NCBI GenBank assembly: GCA_002238485.1
Contig: MPMG01000012.1
Location: 57,448-121,447, forward strand
Direction of reading: 5' to 3'
DNA length: 64,000 bases
Origin: Chloroflexi bacterium bin20
Lineage (GTDB): Bacteria > Chloroflexota > Anaerolineae > Aggregatilineales > Phototrophicaceae
In this document: one piece after another, positions 8,284 to 16,270 of the stretch
Position numbering within the stretch: the stretch's first letter is position 1
Layout: each line of letters begins with the position of its first letter
Notes under the pieces: generated by a model
Told to the model about the DNA's origin: nothing
Database searches by the model: none
What the model saw: the letters and a program-made list of their open reading frames with translations, nothing else
Program-made: the position numbers and the translations under genes

Positions 8284-9675
8284 TTATGCGTGGGTGTACT
8301 TGGGAATGTCGTCGTCTGCTTTGACTTCGTCGGCAGCCGCTTGCACGGTATCGGCGAATTGCTCTGGCGACACGCGATTGGTCAGCAGCTCGCCGGTGGC
8401 ATTTTTGACCGCTGTCCACAAGTCGCTGTACCAGCCGCGCGACAGATAATTGAAACCGCCGTTGGCTGCTTCCGCCGCTTCCAATGCCGATTGCAGCGCC
8501 GAACTAAGCTCGACGCCTTCGCTGCCGCCAAAGACGGGCATGATGGCGCTGATCTCTTTGGCGAAGAATTGCGCGTTGGCTTTGGAGAGCATGCAGCGCA
8601 TGAACTCCATCCCACCGACGACATTGGCGGCGTTGACCGGCACGATGTAGGGCTCGCCGGGCCAGGCAACCAGTGAATGGTAGCTCGACTCGTCGGGGCC
8701 GGGCACGGGCTTGATGACCATATCGAAGCCAGCAGGCGTGAGCTCGCGCATTTCATTTTCCAGCCAGGTGCCGCAGGGGATGAAAGCGGCGTTGCCTTGC
8801 AGCCATTCCGCCTGCGATTCGGTGTGTGTAAGCCCTTCTGTGCCGGGCATGATGTAGCCGAGGTCGGCCAGCTGGTGCATCATGGTAATGGCTTGCATGA
8901 CGGCGTCGCTCTTCCAGGCGTCGTCCACGAGATTGTCGATGTCTTTAATGGCCTGGATTCCGCCGGTCTTGTACACCAGGTGCATCAGGCAACCGAAGAC
9001 CATGTATTGCGGGAACTTGCCCTGGTATGTCCAGGGCGCGATGCCGGCGCTCTTGATGGTCTCGCAGAGGTCCAGCATGCCAGCCCATGTGCTGGGGTAT
9101 TGCCAGCCCATGTCGTCGAACAGGGTTTGGCTGTGCCAGATGCCGCTGACGGTATAGGCGATGTTGAGATAGAGCTGCCGCCCGTCGAAGACGCCGTCTG
9201 CCTGTGAATTGGGGAAGAGCGTCTCGCCGAAGGTTTTACCGGGCGTATCCAGCGCGGGGGCTGCCATCAGGGGCGCCAGGTCTGTCAGTTGCTCGTCGGC
9301 AACCAGCGAGTCCATGGGGATATGAAATGCGCCGCTGTTGTCGATGACATCGGGCGGGTTGCCGGCGATGAAACGGGGCCGCAAGATCTCCGACACTTGC
9401 TGGATGCCCTCGACCGTCATCTCGTTTTCTGGATGCAGCGCCCGGAAGATATCGGCGGCATTGTCGATATAAGAGCGCCCGAAGCCGCCCTCAAAGAATA
9501 TGCCCTCTACATTCGCGCCCGCTTCCAACCCCAAAGGATTCACGGCTTCTGGCGCTACCTCAAAGGGCAGGTCGCCTTGCGCAGCTGCCAGGGGCATGAC
9601 CTGGCTGGCCAGGACGCCAGCCGCGATTGCGCCTGAGGACTTCAGAAAATTGCGTCTTGATAGCTCTCTTTTCAT
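8284..9675 (-). CDS. Sugar ABC transporter substrate-binding protein, Tat-exported
   Basis: 463 residues from ATG at 9675, chosen because GGAGG lies 5 bp upstream; an in-frame start 13 codons earlier lacks a site. The N-terminus has a twin-arginine signal: SRRNFLKS at residues 6-13, then a hydrophobic stretch ending near ASQVMPLAAAQ. The mature part has the extracellular solute-binding protein family 1 layout, with many Trp residues that suit stacking against sugar rings. It is the first gene of the uptake operon and delivers ligand to the two permeases. Export in folded form by Tat is common for these proteins in Chloroflexota and actinobacteria. Confidence 0.92.
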   Translation of the reverse strand: MKRELSRRNFLKSSGAIAAGVLASQVMPLAAAQGDLPFEVAPEAVNPLGLEAGANVEGIFFEGGFGRSYIDNAADIFRALHPENEMTVEGIQQVSEILRPRFIAGNPPDVIDNSGAFHIPMDSLVADEQLTDLAPLMAAPALDTPGKTFGETLFPNSQADGVFDGRQLYLNIAYTVSGIWHSQTLFDDMGWQYPSTWAGMLDLCETIKSAGIAPWTYQGKFPQYMVFGCLMHLVYKTGGIQAIKDIDNLVDDAWKSDAVMQAITMMHQLADLGYIMPGTEGLTHTESQAEWLQGNAAFIPCGTWLENEMRELTPAGFDMVIKPVPGPDESSYHSLVAWPGEPYIVPVNAANVVGGMEFMRCMLSKANAQFFAKEISAIMPVFGGSEGVELSSALQSALEAAEAANGGFNYLSRGWYSDLWTAVKNATGELLTNRVSPEQFADTVQAAADEVKADDDIPKYTHA

Positions 9676-9755
9676 GACTACCTCCAATCTGATAGGTGAA
9701 GCCTCGACAAACACTCGTTTGCCGCGCCAGGCTGAACCTGACGATGGCTAACCTC

Positions 9756-9784
9756 ACCGTATGCGAAAATCGAAATTGGGTCAA
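9756..9784 (-). promoter_or_regulatory. Promoter of the sugar uptake operon
   Basis: On the minus strand, TTGACC (9784-9779), a 17-bp spacer, then TACGGT (9761-9756). The -35 is good and the -10 weak, as expected for an activated or repressed promoter. It would give a leader of about 75 nt before the binding-protein gene. Confidence 0.4.
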
Positions 9785-9843
9785 GCAATTGGCCCGGGCG
9801 CAAGCGAAGTCGCCAGTTAATCCAGCCGCGCCACGCGAACAGC

Positions 9844-9849
9844 TATAAT
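9844..9849 (+). promoter_or_regulatory. -10 box of the second ABC exporter gene
   Basis: A consensus TATAAT stands 36 bp before the ATG at 9885, with ribosome site TAAGGAG at 9871-9877. No clear -35 is seen. It lies in the 209-bp divergent gap with the sugar operon. Confidence 0.5.
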
Positions 9850-9884
9850 CGCGGCTGATTCGGAGCATCCTAAGGAGAGTGGGC

Positions 9885-11621
9885 ATGAACAGACGCGCAG
9901 CCAAGTTCTTGTCGTTTTATCGCCCCTATGTCGGGTTGCTGGCGCTGGACTTGCTGTGCGCATTCGCCATCTCGGTGATTACGCTGGCGCTGCCTTTGTG
10001 CGTGCGGCATATCACGCAGAATCTGCTGGCGCCGGGCACGCGCAGCCAAATGCGCGATATTGGGCTGATGGCGGGGCTGATGCTGGCGCTGGTGGCGGCG
10101 CATACCCTGTGCAATCTCTTTGTCGATTATCAAGGCCACATGATGGGCGCGCGCATGGAAAGCGATATGCGGCGCGAGCTCTTCGCCCATTTGCAGCGGC
10201 TGTCTTTCAGCTTTTATGACGAGCGCAAGACCGGCGAGCTGATGTCGCGCATCACTAGCGACCTCTTTGCCTTGTCAGAGCTGTATCATCACGGACCCGA
10301 AGATGTGGCGATCGGGCTGATCAAGTTCAGCGGCGTCTTTTTGATCACGCTTAGCATCAATCCGGCGCTGAGCGTGATCGTGATTCTCTTCTTGCCGCTG
10401 ATGTTCGTGTATTCGCTCTATTTCAATCGCCGCATGAACCGCGCATTGCGCCGCAGCAAACAGCGCATCGCCGAGATCAACGAGCAGGTCGAAGACAGCC
10501 TGGCCGGCATCCGCGTGGTGCAGTCATTCGCCAACGAAAGCCTCGAGCAAGCAAAGTTTGATGCAGCCAACGAGCGCTTTGTGCAGAGCCGCCGCCAGGA
10601 ATACCGGGCCGAGGGCTGGTTCTATGGCGGGATGATGGCATTCAGCCAGCTGATGACGATTGTGGTGGTTGCCTTTGGCGCGCTGGCGATCACGGGCGCT
10701 TCGCTGGATCTGGCGGATTTGATCACTTTTTTGCTCTATGTCGGCATCTTGATTGAGCCTATCCAGCGGCTGGTCAATTTCGCGCGTTGGTATCAAGAGG
10801 GCATCACTGGCTTCCAGCGCTTCATGGACTTGATCGAGCTGCAGCCAGCCATCCAGAGCGCCGATTCTGCCAATGGCGCAGCGCCGCGCAGCTGCCAGCT
10901 AGAATTGCGCGATGTCTGCTTTCGGTACAGCGATGAGCATAGCGCGGTCTTTAGCAATTTGTCCTTGCACATCGAGGCCGGCGAATATGTGGCGCTGGTG
11001 GGAGCGAGCGGCATCGGCAAGACGACTCTGGGCGCGCTGATCTCGCGATTTTATGAGGTCAGCAGCGGCGGTATCTGCCTGGGTGGCGTGGATATCCGCG
11101 AATACAGCTTGTCGACACTGCGGCGCAGCATCGGCACCGTCGATCAGGATGTCTATCTGTTTGCGGCGACAGTGGCGGAGAATATCCGTTATGGCAAGCC
11201 AGATGCCAGCGAAGCCGAGGTGATCGCAGCGGCAAAACAAGCCAATGCGCATGAATTTATCGAGGCGCTGCCGCAGGGCTATGACACAGAAATCGGGCAG
11301 CGTGGCATCAAGCTATCGGCGGGGCAGCGCCAACGACTGAGCATCGCGCGCGTGTTTTTGAAAGATCCGCCGCTCTTGATCTTGGACGAAGCCACCAGCG
11401 CGCTGGACAACGAAAGCGAGCGGGTCGTGCAGCAATCGCTGGAACGGCTGATCGAAAACCGCACTACGTTGGTGATCGCGCATCGGCTGTCGACGATCCG
11501 CAATGCCGACCGCATCCTAGTGCTCGGCGATGGGGGTGTCGTTGAACAGGGGAGCCATGCCCTGCTTTTGGCGCGGGGCGGAGTCTATGCGCGGCTGCAT
11601 GCTTTGCAGGCTGCGGATTAG
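9885..11621 (+). CDS. ABC exporter (TMD-NBD half-transporter)
   Basis: 578 residues from ATG 9885, which has TAAGGAG seven bases upstream; a GTG six bases earlier is in frame but badly placed. The N-terminal transmembrane domain of ~310 residues has six membrane segments, including SFYDERKTGELMSRITSD. The ATPase domain follows with Walker A GASGIGKTT, signature SAGQRQ, Walker B LLILDEATSALD and H-loop IAHRLSTI. It is a homologue of the exporter truncated at the left window edge. Type IV ABC exporters of this layout move lipids, peptides or drugs outwards; the substrate cannot be told. The Walker A has Ile-Gly in place of the usual Ser/Gly-Gly, which is tolerated in the family. Confidence 0.93.
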   Translation: MNRRAAKFLSFYRPYVGLLALDLLCAFAISVITLALPLCVRHITQNLLAPGTRSQMRDIGLMAGLMLALVAAHTLCNLFVDYQGHMMGARMESDMRRELFAHLQRLSFSFYDERKTGELMSRITSDLFALSELYHHGPEDVAIGLIKFSGVFLITLSINPALSVIVILFLPLMFVYSLYFNRRMNRALRRSKQRIAEINEQVEDSLAGIRVVQSFANESLEQAKFDAANERFVQSRRQEYRAEGWFYGGMMAFSQLMTIVVVAFGALAITGASLDLADLITFLLYVGILIEPIQRLVNFARWYQEGITGFQRFMDLIELQPAIQSADSANGAAPRSCQLELRDVCFRYSDEHSAVFSNLSLHIEAGEYVALVGASGIGKTTLGALISRFYEVSSGGICLGGVDIREYSLSTLRRSIGTVDQDVYLFAATVAENIRYGKPDASEAEVIAAAKQANAHEFIEALPQGYDTEIGQRGIKLSAGQRQRLSIARVFLKDPPLLILDEATSALDNESERVVQQSLERLIENRTTLVIAHRLSTIRNADRILVLGDGGVVEQGSHALLLARGGVYARLHALQAAD

Positions 11622-11635
11622 GGCATGCGGAAATG

Positions 11636-11718
11636 TAGCGGGAGAGGGACTCGAACCCTCACGCCCTATCGGGCAGGTGCTTTTAAGGCACCCGTGTCTG
11701 CCATTCCACCATCCCGCC
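11636..11718 (-). tRNA. tRNA-Leu (anticodon UAA)
   Basis: An 83-nt cloverleaf on the minus strand. The acceptor stem GGCGGGA pairs with TCCCGCT (closing G-U), the anticodon stem GGTGC/GCACC holds loop CTTAAAA with anticodon TAA, there is a long class II variable arm TGCCCGATAGGGCG, and T-arm GAGGG-TTCGAGT-CCCTC. The long variable arm and anticodon fix it as leucine. CCA is not encoded. No integrase or island is seen next to it, although tRNA-Leu genes are frequent insertion targets. Confidence 0.95.
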
Positions 11719-11752
11719 GCAGCCCGAGTCTAGCCGCGGTCAATTCGCCTGG

Positions 11753-12106
11753 CTAGACCTCGATAATCTCGTCGTCGTTCTTGCGCTTCTGCGGCATCTT
11801 CGGGCGGCAATCTTTTGAGAAGATCATCAGCAAGCCCAAGCCGATAAACAGGAGCGCCACGAAGTTGACCTTGATGCCGATCAAGGAACTGATCAGCGGT
11901 GGCAGCGCAAATGCCAAGCCAATGGCGATCATCCAAAATGCGCTGCCCTGGGCTTGCCAGCGCTCGCCCTTGGCAAAGGCGCCGGCCAGTTTCGATGCCG
12001 CGATGACGAAAAATATGCCAGGAAACCAATATCCCGACACGAATAACATACCCAGCCCAATGAAAAACACGCCACCAGCTACCTGGCTGTGGTTCAGTTC
12101 GCGCAC
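11753..12106 (-). CDS. Small integral membrane protein, unknown function
   Basis: 117 residues from a GTG at 12106 with AAGGAG seven bases upstream. Four hydrophobic segments (around residues 8-25, 28-40, 52-70 and 73-90) are followed by a basic-then-acidic cytoplasmic tail (KKRKNDDEIIEV-like). The layout resembles DUF5668/LiaI-type small membrane proteins, but I cannot assign a family with certainty. It lies 89 bp downstream of the glycosidase-fold operon on the same strand and may be its last gene. Confidence 0.7.
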   Translation of the reverse strand: MRELNHSQVAGGVFFIGLGMLFVSGYWFPGIFFVIAASKLAGAFAKGERWQAQGSAFWMIAIGLAFALPPLISSLIGIKVNFVALLFIGLGLLMIFSKDCRPKMPQKRKNDDEIIEV

Positions 12107-12195
12107 TATGCTGCTCCTTCTGTCCTTTGACAGTCCACCCTGTTGATACAGTATACGCAAAATGCCAGTGGCGGATGCGCCGGCTTGCAGGGGGC

Positions 12196-13050
12196 TCACC
12201 GTTCGGCGAAGACCACGCGATACGACTTCAGCGATTCGCGGTTTCCCTCGTAACAGCGACCTGTGCGCAGGCTGGCGCCGACTGGTTCGGCAGCGTCGGG
12301 CATATCCAGCGTATAGTCGGTGTCGGCTGCCATTTGGAAGTCGGCATAGGCGAGGCCACGGTCGCCCTTTAACCCGCTGACGAAGAGGTCTTCCTGCGCT
12401 CCCCAGCGCGCGCGGATTTGCTGCCCGGGCAAGCCGCGCCCCAGATAATCGACCACGGACACTTCTAGGATAGCTGGTCGGTCGACAGCGCAGAAAGATC
12501 GCAGCGAGATGGCTTCGAAGCGGCGCTGCGCAGGCTGGGTGGGCGGGATGAGGCGCGTCGGCTGGACGACTGCATCTAGCGGCGGCTTGGTGGGCACGAG
12601 TGTGCTGTGTGCGATGGCAGGATCGCTTTCATCATCGCTGGTGGCTGGCGTGGGCGTGGTGGCGGGCGGCAGCAGTTGTTCGGCGCAGCCGGCGCGGCCT
12701 TGCTCGCTGTAGAATTGCGCGACAACACGCAGGGCCTGGATGCCGCTCGGGCTGGCCAGATAGCCACTGCTGCCCAGCTGGCAGGCGCTTTCCGCCAAGG
12801 CGTCCAGCGGATCTGTGGTCGGGCGCAGGCTTATCAGCTTGGCCAGCGCGGCTGTCAAATCACCACTGTGCGCATATTCCAGCGCGACTGCCACCATATA
12901 ATGATTGCTTTGCTCGGGGTGCAGCTGCCAGGGCTCGGCATTGTCGCGCTGCAGTGGTCCATAGAGGCGTGTAAATGCCAGCCCCAGGGCGATGCCAATC
13001 ACCAGTCCCAGCGCGAAGATCCAGTTCGATATGGATGCCGGCGCGCGCAT
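12196..13050 (-). CDS. Membrane-anchored protein, unknown function
   Basis: 284 residues. One N-terminal membrane anchor (residues 9-27, LGLVIGIALGLAF) is followed by a helical region with a TPR-like stretch (ALEYAHSGDLTAALAKLISL), a Pro/Thr-rich linker and a C-terminal beta-rich domain (VVDYLGRGLPGQQIRARWG) resembling an Ig/carboxypeptidase-regulatory-like fold. It would sit outside the membrane with the C-terminal part exposed. The start codon overlaps the stop of the gene before it (TGATG), so the two are translationally coupled. The N-terminal half is clearly related to the shorter 13050-13427 product, so the pair arose by duplication. No function can be given. Confidence 0.75.
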   Translation of the reverse strand: MRAPASISNWIFALGLVIGIALGLAFTRLYGPLQRDNAEPWQLHPEQSNHYMVAVALEYAHSGDLTAALAKLISLRPTTDPLDALAESACQLGSSGYLASPSGIQALRVVAQFYSEQGRAGCAEQLLPPATTPTPATSDDESDPAIAHSTLVPTKPPLDAVVQPTRLIPPTQPAQRRFEAISLRSFCAVDRPAILEVSVVDYLGRGLPGQQIRARWGAQEDLFVSGLKGDRGLAYADFQMAADTDYTLDMPDAAEPVGASLRTGRCYEGNRESLKSYRVVFAER

Positions 13051-13427
13051 CAGTTGCTCCCGCCATCCAGGAAGGGCGCCATGGCTCGTGTTGCGCCGCC
13101 CAATTCGGCTGCCAATCGCGCCAGCACGCGGATATCGCCCAATTCCCGCGAGCCGCTGTTGATGATGCGTTCGGTGGTCGCGCGCAGAAGGCTCGTCAGA
13201 TCGCCGACTTCCAGTAGCTGAAGCCGATCCAGCGCGCCAGCCAGGTCGTCATCGTGGGCATAGCCAGCGGCAATCATGATGGCGTAGTCGTCGCGGTGCG
13301 GCTGTGCCAGGTCGCTCAAGCTGCTATTGCGCGCTGCTGGTGGTGGATTCAGCCAGCCGATGACCATGCCAGCCAATGTGCCCAGCAGCAGCCCCAAAAT
13401 CAAAGAGAGCAGGAAGCGCCGCACCAT
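13050..13427 (-). CDS. Short membrane-anchored protein, paralogue of the next gene
   Basis: 125 residues: an N-terminal anchor (RRFLLSLILGLLLGTLAGMVIGWL), then a helical stretch AAGYAHDDDLAGALDRLQLL that matches AVALEYAHSGDLTAALAKLISL in the downstream protein. It ends where that protein's Pro/Thr linker begins, so it is either a naturally short version or a truncated duplicate. It starts 7 bp after the glycosidase-fold gene and overlaps the next by one base, inside the same operon. Confidence 0.72.
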   Translation of the reverse strand: MVRRFLLSLILGLLLGTLAGMVIGWLNPPPAARNSSLSDLAQPHRDDYAIMIAAGYAHDDDLAGALDRLQLLEVGDLTSLLRATTERIINSGSRELGDIRVLARLAAELGGATRAMAPFLDGGSN

Positions 13428-13434
13428 CGCCTCG

Positions 13435-14484
13435 CTAGCGCATCAATGAAGCGATGGACTGGCAAGCTGGGCAGCTGCCGTCCGGGCGGATGATGGCATA
13501 GCCAGCTTGCGCATCGGGCTCGTATTGCTCGGAGTCGATACTCCACACGATCAGCAGGTCTACAGGCGATCTGCTGTAGTCGGCGGCGATTTCGATGGCT
13601 TGGGACAGCCAGGCGGCTTGCTCTGTCACTGAAGTATGCGCAGCCCACTGATACCAGAGCGGCAGTTGCCCATAGCCCTCTGGCGACAGATAACCCAGCT
13701 CTGTGAGGCAGATGGGGATATCCTCTTCGCGGAAGGCAAAGGCAGCGCGGTCCAGCAGGGTAGTGAAATAGCGCGTCGGATCATTTTCTCCGCGCAGATC
13801 GCCAGCTTGTTGGCTTGGCGGCAGCATGCCGTGCACATAGCTCAGGCCTATGCAATCGGCATAATCGGCGATTCCCGCTTTTGCCATGCCTCTATAGTAG
13901 CGGTCGTCGTTCCAGACGCGAGCCTGTCCAAAAGCCTTTTCGGCCGTTGTCGGCAGCAGCGCGCCAGTGATGATCAAGGTATCGGGATTGGCGGCTCTGA
14001 TGGCTGCATGGGCGCGGCGCAGCATTTCGGCGTAGTGGTCGGGATGGATCTGCCCTTGAGTCCAGCTGCGGTCGGTATTCATATCGCTCCAGACTTCAAT
14101 GGCATCAGCACCCCACGCAGCCAGGTCGCCCAGATAGGCGGCATAGGCATCCAGATAGGCTTCACCGCCGTCGCTGAGGTCGTTCAACTGCCCGCGCACT
14201 TTCAGCAGCGTTTTGAAGCGAGCCTCGCGCGCAACCTCAATTTGTCCTTGGGCGGCGCTAGCATCTTCGCCTGGAATAAAAGGCAAGTTCCACTTGATCC
14301 AGGTCATGCCAGCGCTGCGCATAGCCTCTGTGGCAGCCTCGTCAAAATGCAGCACATGTCCGCCCACCGGCAGTGGCAAGCGCTGTCTTGCGATGTCTTC
14401 TTCGTTGACAAGCCAGACGATAGCGCTGCCCGCCAAAACGCCGAGCATCACGCCTAGTGTCAGACCAAGCAAAACGCGCCGCAC
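13435..14484 (-). CDS. Membrane-anchored clan GH-A glycosidase-fold protein lacking the acid/base Glu
   Basis: 349 residues: an N-terminal membrane anchor (residues 4-24), then a TIM-barrel glycosidase domain close in sequence to the C-terminal 310 residues of the upstream gene's product. In clan GH-A enzymes the acid/base is the Glu of an Asn-Glu pair; the upstream paralogue has VWNEMN, but here it reads VWSDMN (Ser133-Asp134). The putative nucleophile is kept (LTELGY, Glu262). The protein may therefore be a sugar-binding pseudo-enzyme or have altered chemistry. It sits 10 bp after the paralogue in a tandem duplication, and its anchor resembles those of the two following genes rather than the paralogue's secretion signal. 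Confidence 0.8.
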   Translation of the reverse strand: MRRVLLGLTLGVMLGVLAGSAIVWLVNEEDIARQRLPLPVGGHVLHFDEAATEAMRSAGMTWIKWNLPFIPGEDASAAQGQIEVAREARFKTLLKVRGQLNDLSDGGEAYLDAYAAYLGDLAAWGADAIEVWSDMNTDRSWTQGQIHPDHYAEMLRRAHAAIRAANPDTLIITGALLPTTAEKAFGQARVWNDDRYYRGMAKAGIADYADCIGLSYVHGMLPPSQQAGDLRGENDPTRYFTTLLDRAAFAFREEDIPICLTELGYLSPEGYGQLPLWYQWAAHTSVTEQAAWLSQAIEIAADYSRSPVDLLIVWSIDSEQYEPDAQAGYAIIRPDGSCPACQSIASLMR

Positions 14485-14494
14485 GGCTGCCTCG

Positions 14495-15901
14495 CTAGCG
14501 CATCAAAGCCCCGATTGTCTGGCAGGCCGGGCAGTTTCCGTCCGGACGGATGATGGCATAGCCGGCCTGCGGATCGGGATCGTATTGCTCAAAGTCGATA
14601 TTCCACACGATCAGCAGGTTTACAGGCGATCGGCGGTAATCGGCGGCGATTTCGATGGCTTGGGCCAGCCAGGCAGCTTGTTCGGCCACGGATGTGTTGG
14701 CAGCCCAGGCGAAATTGTCCGGCAAGCGCCCATAGCCCTCCGGCGACAGATAGCCAAGCTCGGTGATGCACAGCGGGATGCCCCGGTTCTGAAAGTACAA
14801 ACCAGCGCGGTCCAGCTGGGATATGAAATAGCGGGTGGGGTAGTCGTAGTCGCGCGGGTCGCCGCCCAGCTGCGATGGCGCCAGCACGCCTTCGTTATAA
14901 TGCACGCCGATGCAATCGGCATAATCCGCGATGCCTTCATTGGCCATGCCGCGATAATAATTGTCGTCATTCCAGACCTTGGCGGGCCCAAAGACGCCTT
15001 CTGCGCCAGTGGGTGAAAGCGCGCCGGTGATGACCAGCGTTTCGGGATTAGTGGCTTTGATGGCGGTGTAGGCGGGGCGCAGCATCCTGGCATAGTTGCG
15101 GGGATGGATCTGCCCCTGCGTCCATTCGCGGTCGAGGTTCATCTCGTTCCAGACTTCGATGGCGTCTGCGCCCAGGCCGGCGACTTCGCCCAGGAATTCG
15201 GCATAGGCATGCAGGTATTCCTCACCGCCTTCGCTGAGGTCGTGCACATGACCAGTCACGCTGAGCAGCACCTTGAAGCCGGCTTCGTGAGTCACCTTGA
15301 TGCGGTGGCGGGCGACGGTCAGGTCTTCGCCGGGGATAAAAGGAATCTGCCACTTCACCCAGGTCATGCCGGCGCTGTGCATGGCGTCGATGGCAGATTC
15401 GCCGAAGCGCAGCACATGTCCGCCAACCGGGAGGGGCAGGCGATTGATAACGGGCGGCGAGGGCACTACCTGCGGCTCTTGCGATGGCAGGATCAACTCG
15501 ACAGGCTCGAGATTGACGAGGTCGCTGCGGTTGTTGTTGACCAGAATCGGACCCAGCGTGTAAAAGTGGCTTTCCTGCGCGCTGTCCACTGCATGCAGCC
15601 GCAGTTGATAAAAGCCGTCTGCCAGGATGCCCGTATTCCATTTGCCCAGCTCGGCATCTATGACGGGCGCAAAACTCGGGCTAACCACGGGAATCCATAC
15701 AGCGTCCGTGCCGGCTTCATAAGGCGCGGCTTCAAAGAGATACCACTGCTGGTCGGCGATGTTGGCTGTGCCGCGCAAGTCGACTGTGCCGCGCACGGTG
15801 TTGTAGACCGGGCTCCAGACCAGGCTGAGGTCATCCGACTGCGCCAGGGCTGTGCCGCCCAGCGCTGAGATCATAAGGAGGACAAGGAGAAGGTTTCGCA
15901 T
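14495..15901 (-). CDS. Secreted clan GH-A glycoside hydrolase-like protein
   Basis: 468 residues from ATG 15901 with GGAG at the right distance; an upstream in-frame ATG would only add repeat-derived sequence. A signal peptide (residues 1-20, ending GGTALA-Q) is followed by an Ig/Fn3-like beta domain (about 25-125), a linker, and a TIM barrel. The expected catalytic pair is visible: Asn252-Glu253 in VWNEMN and Glu381 in CITELGY. Substrate unknown; a retaining beta-glycosidase acting outside the cell is likely from the fold. It is first in a minus-strand operon with a catalytically altered paralogue and two anchored proteins. Confidence 0.83.
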   Translation of the reverse strand: MRNLLLVLLMISALGGTALAQSDDLSLVWSPVYNTVRGTVDLRGTANIADQQWYLFEAAPYEAGTDAVWIPVVSPSFAPVIDAELGKWNTGILADGFYQLRLHAVDSAQESHFYTLGPILVNNNRSDLVNLEPVELILPSQEPQVVPSPPVINRLPLPVGGHVLRFGESAIDAMHSAGMTWVKWQIPFIPGEDLTVARHRIKVTHEAGFKVLLSVTGHVHDLSEGGEEYLHAYAEFLGEVAGLGADAIEVWNEMNLDREWTQGQIHPRNYARMLRPAYTAIKATNPETLVITGALSPTGAEGVFGPAKVWNDDNYYRGMANEGIADYADCIGVHYNEGVLAPSQLGGDPRDYDYPTRYFISQLDRAGLYFQNRGIPLCITELGYLSPEGYGRLPDNFAWAANTSVAEQAAWLAQAIEIAADYRRSPVNLLIVWNIDFEQYDPDPQAGYAIIRPDGNCPACQTIGALMR

Positions 15902-16225
15902 TGCTGCTCCGTTTTTCGTTTTGCTTCGTCCCTGTCTATTAGACCACAGAGGGCGCAGCCGGTACAGAGGTCTTACATCACCCCCGGCCCCCGACAGGTC
16001 AGGGGGATGCAAACGCCGCTCGCGCGGTCTCTGAATTTGGGTTGGGAAGGAGCGAGCCACAGGGTTTGCTTGCTGCGGACGACTCACAGAGTCGCCCCTA
16101 CAAATGACTTGGTATCCAGAAAATTCAGCAGGCCTTTGTGGCAAAAGAGCTTCAATGCCTTTGTGTCCCTTATGTCATTTGTGGTTACGATTTGCAGGAC
16201 TAACATGGACTCGCTGCGATGATGG
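15902..16225. repeat. Intergenic repeats (C-rich hairpin and MITE-arm remnants)
   Basis: No gene is seen in this stretch. It holds a C-rich hairpin (CCCCCGACAGGTCAGGGGG, about 15983-16001), a GACTCACAGAGTCGCCCCTAC segment like the inner part of the MITE arm at 21379, and near 16156-16205 a degenerate arm reading CCTTTGTGTC...TTTGTGGTTACGATTTGCA. These match the two repeat families found elsewhere in the window, so this is a composite of decayed elements between divergent genes. Confidence 0.6.
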
Positions 16226-16270
16226 ATGTATAAAATCGGGCAAATCGCGGGATTGGCAAGGAGCGGGGCA

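Noticed and set aside
11636..11718. tRNA-Leu as an attachment site for an island
   Set aside because: No repeat of the tRNA 3' end and no integrase gene were seen on either side.
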